Shown: in pieces, positions 1 to 12,689 of the stretch
Layout of the letters: each line of letters starts with the position of its first letter
Position numbering within the stretch: position 1 is the first letter of the stretch
Source of the DNA: Allacma fusca
Lineage: Eukaryota > Arthropoda > Collembola > Symphypleona > Sminthuridae
Assembly: GCA_947179485.1 (NCBI GenBank)
Contig: OX359249.1
Coordinates: 7,378,001-7,442,000, forward strand
Length of the DNA: 64,000 nt
Direction: 5' to 3'
The notes under the pieces: model-generated
Told to the model about the DNA's origin: nothing
Database searches by the model: none
What the model saw: the letters and a program-made list of their open reading frames with translations, nothing else
Program-made: the position numbers and the translations under genes

Positions 1-3000
1 TAAACCGATGTTAATTTCAGCAAGACCGACAATTCACAAGGAAAACGGATGCAAGCTCAATTGACCCCCGCTTTTCCGGGAACATTTCATAAACCACAAA
101 AGATAATACAATTATTTACTTACAATATACTTAACTGACACAATTCGCTTATACTCACTACAGTGACCGAGGGGAGAAAAACAGCTGACCAACTGTACAT
201 TTTGATGTAATATGTACATCGCTCTCTGAGTTCGTAGAAGAAGCTTTTTATCAAATGAGAACCTTTCACATAAATCATCACAGGCAAAGAATACGTTCGA
301 GAAACCATTAGTAAATAAGGAAATTATGAAATTATTTATCTTATTGATAAATTATAGTGCAAGTATAAGTATATACATATAGGTATATTCAACCTATTAA
401 ATTATACTCCTACAAGAGCCGCAGTATGTATGGACATTATATAACTTGATTTATTTATGACGAAGCTCAGTGAACTCTCTATCCCTGAGTGTGTCCAAGT
501 CCACACTTTGTTTCCACAAGAGAAGCTCTCGGGAGTATCAGCGAAACCATAAATACTGGTTCAAAGAGAAGTGTACTTATATATATAAAAGAATGGAACA
601 TACTGATAGTTAGCATGCACTTGCATTTTTCCCAAAACAGCGAAACAAGTCAACATCTTCCCTACTACAGCATTCCCATAACTTGGCGACAGGACATGCT
701 GTAAACCATGAATGAAATGTTTAGCTATTCCTTTCATACATGATAGGGCATGGAATCTGCAGATAAGTGGAGCCTATCGTCAGTCACAGGCTCTGAGAGA
801 TAGGCACGTGTATTTTTTTCCCTTTATACTAGTACAAAGTTAATATCAAGGATTAGAAAAAATAATAATGTCAAACTTTTATAAAATCAGACCATGAAAG
901 CCGTCGAAGGCTTAGAAAATAAAATTCTTACCGTTACAAATAATATTTAAAATATGAAATATTATTTGGGTGTAAATCTCACGCCGCGACAGTGCTCGTC
1001 ACGAAAGTCACACTATGTACATAAATAAACAGATGGAGATACTTGCAAAAAGACGTCGTAAAAACAAGGAAACAACATCTTACGTTACTTTCACTTAGCC
1101 CACAGTCTCAGGAAATATTACGCTAGTTAAAATTTTCGCTACACATACTACACACTATTGCCGGAAAGGAAGCCAAGTTCTGAGTTCGTTGTCACTCGCT
1201 AATCGAGTAGGGACAGGGACTTAACTGTAAATCTCCTTAGATATTCCCTAACAGATATTACCTAACTGCAGGTCCCCATATGTGAAAAATGTTTACTTAA
1301 CCTACAAGTATGAGAGATAAGCAATTCGAACTAACTTCATAAAAGTCAGTTCATATAATTAGTAAATCCATAACAGTAACCTCAAAACTGGATAATGTGA
1401 CTACGGAAAGAAGATAAGGGCCATAAGAGCCACCAACTCTAATACCTCATGCTCATCCTGCCCGTTTTCGTTTAGAGTCGCTTAAACTACTTATCTATTC
1501 AGGAACAATCTTCCTTTTGGCAGCCCAGTTTTTCACTTGATTGCACTTTTAATCAGTCGTGTCAAATCCATTGTTTCTCAAAAGTGCGGAACAATATGTG
1601 GAGAGACACCAGTATCCTATACATATGTATGTGGTTTGAGCTGACAACGAAGTACATACTATTATTATGTAACTGCTCTTGCAAAGCAAAAAGTAATAAG
1701 AATTACCTCATTATATTAAGTATAACATAATGGAAATTGCAACGTGAACTTGAGAAAAACCTGAGGCCTTTATAAAATCCTTTCTGCACATTCAACTCAC
1801 TACTTCAACATATGCAAAAGCATAGTCATGGACCAATAACAACTGCATCATGTGAAATACACCTCGAGATAGACATATGCACATGTACCATGCACCCCAG
1901 TACGAAATGGCATGTTTACGATCATTCATGGACTTAGAAGTCAAACAAATGTTTAGAAGCTATTTAATGAAGCCATTGCCCGAACCACACCTACGCTCAC
2001 TTGGAAATGAACCATGTTCTCCCATTTGAAACAAAAATCCCCCTTGCAAAAGCCAATATTTCGCATTCAGCCTTGTACCTCCATACACTTCCCCAACATC
2101 AACAATACATCACAGTAGCTTACCAGAACTAAAAAAAAAAATCGTAGGCAGTATGCAACCCTTCTCCTCAATTTACCACTCTTCACACTTCTCCCGCAGA
2201 CAATAATAGCATTATGCTCTAGCCAACACAAAAATCTGCCGACAATTTTATGACTGCTAGGAACAATGCCACTAGCATCAATAATGACACAGCTTCACAA
2301 TAATGTAACCCATTATTTAATTACTCTTGATTATTGCACACATCATGAAACCATGGCCATTCCGACGGCAATGTCAATGTGTCACTAAAGTGGATCGAAA
2401 AATTCATAACACACTACCACCTACACAGCTGGTGAGCGAACACCCTCACCCTACAGGACTCCATCGCCACAAGGACTGACGACACATCGGAATTTCACTG
2501 GAGCGAAATGGACTGATTGGTCTGTCCCAGGCCCCATGTTAATAAATGATACTCCATAGTGTTTATAGATAAAAATCCAGAGTCCCAAGAGATCGAGTAC
2601 ATGACATCATGTATGCAGCCTCCATATATTCCTGGTGAAGACCTTTATATCCTGCTAACATTAGAGCGAATACATCTGGCAACACTGGTCTCGTTCCACG
2701 GTAGTAAAGACCCTATCTATCAACAAAGGGCCTCCAGTTTCGTCCCACCACTACCGATGCAGTTGCCCTGGTCAGTTCCCCATCTGACCCATCACTTCCA
2801 ACTTCCTACCGCAAATCCGAATCTTATCCCAACTAATTGCAAAAACGGTGATGATCCCAGCAGCCAATAATTATTCCAGTGTCCCATCACGCATCCTTCC
2901 TACACACTTCCCACAAAAGGTTGGATTTCCCACAATGCTCTATAAGGACAGTCCCACCAGTAAACACTAACTTGTCCGACCTACGTTGAGGAATCTCGGA

Positions 3001-5419
3001 ATTCAAATCAAAAATCATCTCCAGGACTCCAGGGGAAACCCAAACATACAACAGAATGATCTATTGAGGGAAACAAAATATTAAACGGATCACGAGAATC
3101 ATGTCAATACGGACTATTGACTATTTACTTACTTTTTGTTTAGTACACCTTGGCAGTTCCTACTGAAACGATGACACTAATAATTTCTTCATCAACCTCT
3201 GACACTGGTCACGATATATTTTTCTGACTACACTTCCTATACAGGTAAATCCAGTTCAATCCTTGTAAGCACAAGGGAATTTAACAATGACTTTCCTCCA
3301 ACTTCTCGGAGCTGGGAGCTATTTCCGAAGGATAACACAATATCAAGGGATCTATCTATCTCAAGTTAATTCCAATAAATGCGTACCACTTACCTATGAT
3401 ACGCTCACAAACTATGGATTGTGGGACTGGAAGTTGGTCAAAAAACCTTGGGTTCAATTCTTCAATTACTATTTCCCGAAAGGGTTCACCAAAAAGGAAT
3501 TCAAGTTCCTATTCCACACAATTTACATATACACAGGGATTTGTTATTAAACATACACTTCACTATACTGCCTTACTGCAGTTGATAAATTTTTGCAACC
3601 TCTTACTTCCTTACTCGCTTCAATTCTGCTCTTGACTCCTTCTCCCAATCAAGTTCTTCTACACTGATGTGTACTGTCTGAGGGACTCTGGTAGTCATAG
3701 TAGATACGAGTACTTTCTGGTAAATTGTACGCCTCCAGCTCCAGCCCGTCCTACTATAATCTCCTTGTGTGTGTGTGTGGTTCTGCTCGGGAGTATAGTT
3801 TACATGGAGGTTTCTCATACAAATTCTCCTATTACTTCAGCTCACAATGGACCATTGAGCACACTCTTTCACTCCCATCTGGAGACATGGATGGGAAGTT
3901 CCTGTATAGATGACACTCAAGGCACTCTTTCTCTTTCCTTATTGCCTATAAATAATTGTTTACTTCAACCCATGTTTGTTAATAAATACTGACAGAGGTT
4001 GGCATCCCAAGCTGTCTAGCGTATTACCTTGTCATTGGTGGTTAGGGGCAATATGGAATCGGGACTAAATAGCAATAAGTACATATGTATGCTCCACTCC
4101 AGGTAAAAATCTCTTTAGGGACGAAGCCAAACTGAAAGTGACTATTGTGATGTCTGCATAGGTCCGGTAGCATCCGAATCAATGACACCAGACAGGTCAC
4201 ATTTCTTGCAGGAGTAGATTAAGGGTAAAATGAAGAAGTTTATGTTTCTGAAGGAGATTGGGTAATCCGTCTGACCTCAAAAAATTAAATGAGCTCAAAT
4301 TTAAAGATATTCAAATGTGCATGTCTATGTACTGACACTTGAAGGTGAGGGTTGCGGTATTTTTGTTGTTAAACATTAAATTGTATTTTCCATTCAAGAA
4401 GCTGGATTTGAATTTGAGTGTGAAAGTTTTTGAAGTTTGAGCGTATGGATTCTCCGTACTATTGTAGGTGTGGTAGTTAATTCACCTGTAGTTGACTATA
4501 ATTTAAAAGCACAAAAATAAATGTATAGGTGGGAAATAAGGTATAAATAAGGGAGTAAATGTATGTGAATCTGGATGAGTTCAGGTAAAAACGCTTTAAT
4601 AAGCAATGGCATGTGTACAATTTTTAATTGACAATAGGTACTTAATGGGCACGGAGTAAAAACGTTTTCGGGGATTAGAGTACAAGCTCGGACTGTAACA
4701 TCACATTGTGGAGCTTTGCCCCGTACATTAGTGACATACAATTAGCACATAGTTCAGACTTCAAACATCAGAGATGATTTTGAATGGGGCCCGTAGATGG
4801 ACCAAATTTTGACATTGGTTGGTTTACCGCTTATTGTTAGTAGCATTTTGAAATTGAGGGAATGGACAGGGAGGCGGTTTTGTAAACTTGGTGTGTAAGG
4901 ACTAGGAAACTAATAATGTGGGTTAGGATACTACGATCTAAATAATTTTTTTGAGCCTCCCCGAGGAGAGGTATACCCGGATTTGTAGTATATGACTGGA
5001 TTTGGGCCATATTTACCGACCGATTTGAACCGGGTTAAATTATTTTCACATTAAAATGGCTCCGGATTCTATTTCTAACAAAGTGATCACGCGAGTGGTG
5101 CAACCAGGTAGTATAATACCCAAATTCGGAATTTTAAAATTAGTGTGACAGGAACTAGCACACTTGTAATGCACGGCATGTTACGCTTCTGACTATATCA
5201 ATGCAAATATTATGCGGGCACCAAGCCCGGGTAGTGCCATTAGTCTCAAAGCCGGTACAGAATATGAACTAAAAATGTTATAAACATTAACCAACATAAC
5301 GTGTATTAAAGTCATTGACCAGCTTGAAATTTCAATAATTTTAAGTTAAACTAAAAAAGGGTATTCGTATGTTTTCGGAGAGTATAGATAGTAGTGTAGT
5401 ATTAGATACCAAAATTTTC
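1..5419. other. Left intergenic stretch, no supported gene
   Basis: I read both strands and found only short open frames without splice-supported continuation, recognisable domains or family motifs. The longest, at 2559-2870 and 3669-3992 on +, look like chance frames. A short GT run lies near 3766-3779. No tRNA, rRNA or clear transposon ends were recognised. Confidence 0.5.
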
Positions 5420-5509
5420 TTGGCTTCCCGGCCAATGCTGGCATTTATCAGCCTTAAATTCCTCCCAGATGAGATTCACTGGGATCAGTGTCCCATCCTT
5501 AACGTAAAT
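5420..5509 (-). other. R1 repeat copy A, coding-like on the minus strand
   Basis: Read on the minus strand, this block gives an open peptide containing YVKDGTLIPVNLIWEEFKAD. Copy B at 7004-7094 gives YVEDGSLIPVNLIWEEFKAD. Some differences between the copies are third-position silent changes (AAG/AAA, GAT/GAC), which hints at a former protein-coding exon or transposon ORF. No good acceptor sits just upstream, so it is probably a gene or transposon fragment. The family is not recognised. Confidence 0.3.
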
Positions 5510-7003
5510 TAGATTTTTCCCCATGGTTTATCTGTACTATGAGGCCACGACGTGATAGTCTCTCAAACGGTGATATTAATCCCTCACTAGAAATATAATA
5601 ACGATCTTCTGATTTACATATGTACAGTTCCATAAATGGAAGGAAGCTCAGGAAAAGCTTGAGGGATCCTATGCTTATGTTTTTAGCATCCCACGCACAT
5701 TGCTCTCCGAAGGTTAAAGTTGAAATTCTTGGAAAAACTTATATTCATTAGTTTATGCACTTACAGTCCCTGAGCCTGTTCCGAAAGTAATGTGTGCCAA
5801 GGGTGGTTATTCTCGAAAGACTTACGATCGAAACTTCAGTCGTAGCTCTTAAGTGACGGTAGTTGGTATTCTCCGAAAAACTGTAAAATCGTAAGTTCTC
5901 AAATAATCGTAAAAGTTGTCGTAACTTTACGGCAAGGTAAAAGCAGTCATGAGTCCCTACGATCAATGTTAGGGATGATTTTAATAATTTAGAATATGCT
6001 AATTTTTTTGGGTAAATTCCTACACGACACAATGGTCACTTCAGGCCAACATTCACCTCAACCCACGTTAATTATCGCTCAAGCTACCACTTAAACAATG
6101 TCATCTTTTGCTAATGAACAAGGAACGAATATTATAGTGCTAGTCAAAAGCACTTCATGCAGCGATTAAGAAAGTTGATCGAAGCCATAATTGTTTGGGA
6201 AAAACAGGTTTTGAAAATCTAAGAATATTTCCACAAATTTTAAAATTTTATTCAAAGATAGTTTGACCACCATTTGTGGTCCTTCCGTTGGGATTCTGAG
6301 CATGGTCGGTAAAATTGCTAGATACCAAGGTTGGAGAAATTCAGGTTCATGGTACACACACTCTCCCTCTCCCTCTGTAAGAAAACTAAAATTTGACTCT
6401 TAAAATGAGATGCTGTGGTAGAGAATAAAATAACTATTGCGTTTAATGGGAATAAGCTCACATATTTTTACCCGTATGGAGAAAATGCTCCTAAAAGGGG
6501 ACTACTATGGTGGGAATGTACTGTATACGTATACGTGTACTTCTGGAAAACTGGAGGGAAAAACGTGAAGGTTACTGTTGTGAGTTGTGAGGAGAGTACG
6601 AAGCATGGACGTTTATGTGTCCCAAAATTTTAAGCACCCTTTCACTTTTTCCTTTCAACTTTACAATATCATGTACCTTGGAAGTCTCAGTGTGCGTTTT
6701 CATCCGGAACCAGGATGTACTTACCTGACGATCATTCCTATTAAAAGACTACCTGTTTTAATGCTACATTGGAAACTGATCCTACTTTTGTATTGCAGAG
6801 GGTTAGAAACATGACCCCTCCGAAGCTCTTGTACCCGAAGTCACCAAGTAGCTAAGTTTTATTCATTTCTATTAAATTCCCTCTTTTTCGAAAACCGGAG
6901 GCCTTCGACTTAAGTAGGTATTTCAGGGTATTTTATTTTTGTAAGAGTCTTCTACTATAAGTTAGCAATATAAAAGGTAGACTTACTTCCTTAATAAATA
7001 TTT

Positions 7004-7094
7004 TTGGCTTTCCAGCCAACGTGGGGCATTTGTCAGCTTTAAATTCCTCCCAGATGAGATTCACTGGGATCAGAGACCCATCCTCAACGTAAAT
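7004..7094 (-). other. R1 repeat copy B, coding-like on the minus strand
   Basis: This is the second copy of the block at 5420-5509. It stays open on the minus strand and continues into CPTLAGKPK, where copy A has diverged. Short length and no visible partner exons argue for a relic. I cannot assign a function. Confidence 0.3.
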
Positions 7095-9443
7095 GGATTT
7101 TATCATATGTGAACATTCACTAGGAGCTTTAGCTCCGTGAGCTCACCTAATCCCGCTCAACCCTCACATTCTGTTGTATGAATACATAAGTGCTCACACT
7201 ATTACTATATTAGGGTCCAGGTCCAGAAACATTGTTCAAATCGGTATGTACAGAGATATTTGATTACAATCATAAAATTTCTATGCATTGTTATGGTCAG
7301 GTTAAAGGTTCCAAGAATATTTCTCAACTTCAACCCCTTAATACTAATTGCACACTTTCAGATTCTGATTTTTTTCGGCCAGGTTAGATTTCCAAAAATA
7401 TATAAAACTGGTTTCAATATTCTGAACAAATTTTGCTACTGTAATTAGCTAGTACATTTAACCTATGCCCTTTATTTTTATTTATTATCCTACATTTAAC
7501 CTTTGACCTCTCATATCTCGGGAACTAGAAGTTTGACAAAAATTCAGATTCTGAATCTACTCATCAAACAAGGCCTCCTCTGTACGAATTTTTAGCGAAA
7601 TCCGAGAGAGGCTATAGTAAAGTATACTTCTTCCCTAAAGAATTCAATGACGAGTTTTCAAAACTTGCAAAAACATTACCCAAAAAGGATGGCATCAAAC
7701 TATTTGGAGAATGCCTGTTTATTTGATCCAGAGGGTGAAATGATTCGCAAAATTTAGGTTAAAATTCATAACTTTTATAGTAATAATTTAAAGGCTATTC
7801 GAGTTTGCCATTAACCCCTAGTGGTAGAAATGATGAAGATCATGCAGGGATTCATTTGAGTCAACTTTCTGGTGTCTATTTCCTGCCTGTGTGTTGTTAC
7901 AGCAAAGTTTCTGCAATGGGCCCATTGGTTGGCCTGAACAGTTTCCTCCAAATTTTATTCGAGAATATCCCCCCCCCAAATGCTGTCATTAATATGCGCA
8001 GGGAAATCCAAATGCTCCAAACAATTTTTCAGATCGTTTTTATGTTTTATGGGAACTTCTCTGGGTGGCTGGGTTAGGGCCGGAAGGTTATAGCATTATC
8101 GTCCTAAATATTTCAGGGGATCAAAATTCCATTTGCATTCATATAATCAAATGTGATTCCGTTCATGATCAAATTATGTGGGCGTATATGTATGTACATA
8201 CCTGATCTTTAAAATAATTCTGCCATAAATCTGACAGCTCATTTTATTTTTTAATGAAACTTACATTATGAATGGTTTTTTTAACGGGAATAATTTTGCA
8301 TGTTTTTAGACTGAGAAAAAAATGATCCTTTAAGAGATCCCCTACGGTGGGAGTGAATAATTGCATATCATTCCCTGGTGTTCTGCAGGACTCAAGATTA
8401 CAATGTGATAAGGTTACTGTTGTCCATGCGTGAGTAGAACGCATGGACGCTTTGAAAGTGTTTCGAAACATTAAGTACCCTTTCACTTTTTCCTATTAAC
8501 GTTACAGTAACCTTTACCTTTGAGACTGTTTACTGTTTCATATGGCACACGTTTTTCAGTGCTACATTCGAAACGTTTAGTTGACGCTACCAGGGCATAG
8601 GAATCGCTAGGAAGAGGACCACTCAGAATCTCTTGTACTACCCGAAGTGAACCATGAAGCTAATTGTAAGTTTTTATTTTGTTTATAATGAGAGTACATA
8701 TTCAAGTCACAGTTCTCCTATTTTTTTTTCAAATATACATAGTTTCTGTTTTTGCGTAACCGTTTCTGAGTGACAGGGCTGTGGCCGGAAGGGTCGTATT
8801 GCCCTACAAAATATTTTATTGGGGTAAATTCCATTCAAAAAATCATATAATCATAAAGCCCCGTGGGACTTGCTTCCTACTCTGGAATCAACGTGGACTT
8901 GGGAGGTGATTTGAGATTACAGATTCCATTTTCAAACGGAATTCTTACAACGTTATGATTCTACCTTATTTCCAACCATGGTAAAATCCAAACACTGTGT
9001 GGAACTTTTTTATGATGCCTAATGAAACCCATAAAATACGTTACAAACTGTAAGAATAATTTTGATAAATTCGTTAAATATTTTTCTACAAAATATAGGG
9101 CTATTGAAAAATGTGTTATCCAACCTGCGTTTTTATATGAGCTAAAAATAACAAGCAGGGCAGACAAACGTACAGAATAATACAATATACATGACCCTTG
9201 ACATAAAAGCTAAATAAACATTTAGAACAAATGAGAATTGGCATAATAATTATAATTTGCGATTATAAGCTTATTTATTTGATTTAAAGTATACAATTTT
9301 ACATATCAAAATGCCATATTGTCAAAATGTATTCCCAAGAGAGATAATTTTTTTTATTTGAGTGCAAAATTTATTATGAGTGTATGCTTGTACTTTATTA
9401 CGTAAAAATACAAATGGAGGTCAAATTCAGAGGATGACCCTCT

Positions 9444-10272
9444 GGGTCAGGCTAAAACCGAGAGCAGACAACACTTGAGAACGAGAACAAGCCGGCTACA
9501 ACTAAGAACCATCGAGAACATAGAACCAGAACTAGGGACATGACCCAACAACACTTTCGGCTAGAACCGAGAACGGGGACAGATCACTGGGGACAAGAAC
9601 TGAGAACTGGGGACAAGAGCTGAGAACTGGGGACAAGAACTGAGAACTGGGGACAAGAACTGAGAACTGGGGACAAGAGCTGAGAACTGGTGACAAAACT
9701 GAGAACTGGGGACAAGAGCTGAGAACTGGTGACAAAACTGAGAACTGGGGACAAGAGCTGAGAACTGGTGACAAAACTGAGAACTGGTGACAAGAACTGA
9801 GAACTGGGGACAAGACCTGAGAACTGGGGACAAGACCTGAGAACTGGGGACAAGAGCTGAGAACTGGTGACAAGAACTGAGAACTGGTGACAAGAACTGA
9901 GAACTGGTGACAAGAACTGAGAACTGGCGACAAAATACAAGAACCGTGGGCAAGAACTAAGAACGGATAACTGGGGACAGGAACTAAGATTAAATTTGTA
10001 GAGTCCTAATGGAAAAAATATGACATTGTTGGGCATCAAAATTTTGAATTCGCAACAATGGTGATTATACATTGAGTTCAGAGTTAAGAAACTGTAGAGG
10101 GAAATACTTCATTGTCCCCAGATCTTGGTTCTTGTCCCCAGTTCTGTGTTCTCGGTTCTAGCCGAAAGTGTTCTTGGATCTTGTCCCCAGTTCTTGTTGT
10201 CTGTTCTCGATGGTTCTTAGTTCTAGCCGGCCTGTTCTCTGTTCTCAAGTGTTCTCGGTTTTAGCCTGACCC
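9444..10272. mobile_element. Fold-back element with minisatellite core
   Basis: The left arm (about 9444-9580) and the right arm (about 10095-10272) are reverse complements over roughly 150 bp with high similarity. Both contain, in inverted order, GGGTCAGGCTAAAACCGAG, GCCGGCTA followed by AACTAAGAACCATCGAGAAC, and CACTTTCGGCTAGAACCGAG. Between the arms lie a 20-bp minisatellite and about 160 bp of unique DNA. There is no transposase frame, so it would be non-autonomous. Long inverted arms with internal subterminal repeats are typical of fold-back-type elements. No certain target-site duplication was found. The left end just outside is itself a small palindrome (GACCCTCTGGGTC). Confidence 0.65.
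9586..9936. repeat. 20-bp minisatellite, about 18 copies
   Basis: The unit is CTGAGAACTGGGGACAAGAA with G/T and A/G/C variants. Several units are 18 bp (GGTGACAAAACT type). About 18 copies run head to tail. On the minus strand the array is open in all three frames because the unit has no stop. This produces overlapping frames of 130-162 codons rich in SSCPQFSVL that should not be annotated as genes. Confidence 0.9.
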
Positions 10273-11434
10273 GACCCTCCTTAGAATGAAAGTGGGACGA
10301 ACAATGTCCCACCCGAAAGGCCTGTTATTTAGCCCCTGATTAACAATCTTACTTATTGTAAGAGTTGTTTATTTCAGCTTAATACTTTTTCGCAAATATA
10401 TAGTTTCAGGACAGTGAGTATCACCTTATCACTTGACTCATTTTATTTAAGTAATTATTATTGTTAAAATTTTTGGTGTATGTAAGGGTTAATTTTGTTT
10501 ATGTAGTGAGTTGTCAGTGCGTATTTTAGTAGGACTCCCTCGATCGAAGTGTGAATTACAAGCATGATGCATCCTAGGGGTCCTGCATTAGCCCTGGGGT
10601 TGCAAGAATCTCGATGTGAATATTACATCTGAAGAATGCCGAAATTTCGGTGAACGAGTGGAGGAATTCCTCACAAGCCAAATATCATGTGGTACTTGGT
10701 TGCGCTTCTGAACGGGACGGGGCAATTTCGGGACATAAATATTCTCCCCATGTTATTTCGGGACGAGACAGAATCTTCTGCGGGGCACAAAATTTGTCCC
10801 CAGCAGAAGCCCTAGTATTTGAGACGACGTTGAGGAGCCGCAACTTTCCCTTGACGAGCCGTTTGATTTTGGAGCTCTTCCGATGAAACCCAGGAGCAAA
10901 ATAGGTATTTCTATGAGTTAGTTTTTAAATGTAGAACCTGTATGACGAAAATATGAAAACTTATTGTTTTTGACATTTTACTGTAACTATCAAGCTTTGG
11001 TGAATTATGAATTATTTTATTTTTAAATTCCAGCTGTGTAGGAAAGTATCGGCGTTTACAAAGACTAAAGTTGGACTCAAATTAATCAGTTAAATCTACA
11101 GAGGAACTCAAACCCGGTTGATATAAAGTACGAATGTATACAATATTCTCCGAAATATGCAGTAAATGGGTATTCGTGACAGTCGACCTGGTTATTGGCA
11201 TTTCAGAAGTGAACAGTTGCACATAGGGAGCTTTTTAGAATGTCATTGAACTCATAATTACATATAACTTTATAAATAATGCTGCTGATAGGATTAAAGG
11301 TGTAATAATAATTGTACGCTTTTCATTTCAGAAGAAAATAAGGTTGAGTTCCGGGTACCCACGCTTGAATTCTTAATATTCTTATGTTTTCAAAATAACT
11401 ATCATGTGATGATTTTGGATTTTGTTTTGTGAAG

Positions 11435-11534
11435 GTCGGCGATAAGATCCAGCGAACCAAAATTCCAAAGCGAGCAACTTCACTACCAATATGTCTACGA
11501 CAACATTGAGCAACTTATAGACTATCTCCAAGAG
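11435..11534 (+). other. Possible orphan exon, unrecognised
   Basis: A 100-nt stretch is preceded by a T-rich tract ending TGTGAAG and followed by GAG|GTTGGT. It reads open as SAIRSSEPKFQSEQLHYQ then YVYDNIEQLIDYLQE. The amino-acid mix looks coding. There is a weak resemblance to the helix following the active site of tyrosine phosphatase domains, too weak for a call. No partner exons were found nearby, so it may be a gene relic. Confidence 0.2.
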
Positions 11535-12041
11535 GTTGGTATATTACTGTTTAAAACAGTTTTGTGCAGAGTTACGAGAGTACTTCGTACTTGCTTTCCA
11601 GTATATTGTGGTAAAAACAAGTCGGTTTATAAGGATTTCACTTTATAATAGACAATTTGATTCGATCCTTGATGACGCCATCCATTTACACAGTGCTTCA
11701 GAAATGGCTTACTAGGGCCAGTTTTTTAGGGGTAGATCTAGCGCCCCTTATAAGTTTGTAATGTCTTTACGTTCATGTGTCTGTGAACTCAAGAACCCTT
11801 TCTTAGATTTTGTTCAAACGTGGTACACTTACAATTAGTCTCCAGGCATAAAGCTTGAATGAGTTCGTACATGAGCTACGAAGTACCTGTGGCTATAATC
11901 GAAGCGCTTATTGCCTTGCTGTACAACGAATCCTAAAGAATGGTAGAAACACTTACCCGTGTATTAGTTGGGGGTTTTGAGAGACATTATATTCTTTACT
12001 ATTGCAATTACTTGGAATTAGCTTTTCCCAAATGAAGTGTC

Positions 12042-12341
12042 ATGGATTCATTAGAAAATGTCGCCGCATTACCGCGAGTTGCAAGAATCGTTGGATACAA
12101 TCAGGCGAGTCAGGAGACACGAACTGTAACTCGCGCAATGTTTGTCGAGTGGTCGAGGAAGCTGTTTAAGTTGAATCCTTGGGAATTCTCAACTTCATTT
12201 GTTAATTCTATCACCCAAGATTTAACCCTTGTACCCACTCGATTATCAAGGAAAGCAAAGGTGTGCCTTCTCAAAAACATATTTTTAATGGACAGAAACC
12301 ACCTTTCTCGTAAGCTTCATTCAACCTATTTGTTTTCATGA
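12042..12341 (+). CDS. Unrecognised 99-codon open frame
   Basis: This is a single frame with a reasonable start context (GTCATGG). It begins MDSLENVAALPRVARIVGYN and is rich in R, T and L, with no signal peptide, membrane segment or known motif. A possible acceptor-like or donor-like site (AAAG|GTGTGC) lies near 12260, so it could be an exon of a larger or broken gene. It could equally be a chance frame beside the repeat that starts at about 12690. Confidence 0.2.
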   Translation: MDSLENVAALPRVARIVGYNQASQETRTVTRAMFVEWSRKLFKLNPWEFSTSFVNSITQDLTLVPTRLSRKAKVCLLKNIFLMDRNHLSRKLHSTYLFS

Positions 12342-12689
12342 AAACACTGCAATTTGAATTTAATATCGGCTGCATGGTTGACGATGCGGTATTCAATTTT
12401 TTAGGTGAACAATAATTTACAGTGTGTACTACCAGGTGCTATTTCGTAGTGTGGAGAAAGAATTCACTAATTTGAAAACACATCGATGCAATAATTCCTA
12501 CCTTCACATCACCGGTGTTTACAATTACATATTTATAGATAAGTATAAAATATTTTATTGGGGGTGTCTGCAAAAGTAACCAAATTCTATGGATGTTCCA
12601 ACATTAAAGTCTATTGTGTATACAATATTACATGAGTCCTACTTGAGATAGCTCAATCTAAATATACACTATGTCTCGTATTTCATCCC

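Larger units (their letters stand above)
5420..8865. repeat. Two diverged tandem copies of an unidentified unit
   Basis: Two blocks recur in the same order. Block R1 is at 5420-5509 and 7004-7094, with most bases matching. Block R2 is at about 6480-6845 and 8320-8675, more diverged but with shared landmarks such as CCCTTTCACTTTTTCCT. A third block R3, containing GGCCGGAAGG and then ATTCCATT and TCATATAATCA, is at about 8069-8152 and 8773-8855. The R1-R2-R1-R2 order points to an old tandem duplication of a 1.6-1.8 kb unit, with R3 as a further internal repeat. I do not recognise the family and saw no terminal inverted repeats. Boundaries are approximate and judged by eye. Confidence 0.55.
10273..12689. 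other. Intergenic stretch with repeat fragments and weak coding traces
   Basis: No complete gene is seen. About 40 bp at 10365-10402 (AGTTGTTTATTTCAGCTTAA onward) is nearly identical to the reverse complement of about 13385-13425, so a piece of the element at 12690-13665 landed here. A possible orphan exon (11435-11534) and an unrecognised 99-codon frame (12042-12341) are listed separately. The patch at 11725-11830 resembles the start of the degenerate repeat near 17330. Confidence 0.45.

Noticed and set aside
9586-9936. CRISPR array
   Set aside because: The repeats are directly adjacent with no unique spacers, in a eukaryotic genome with introns.
9532-10072. Three overlapping minus-strand frames of 130-162 codons
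   Set aside because: They are different frames of the same stop-free 20-bp minisatellite.
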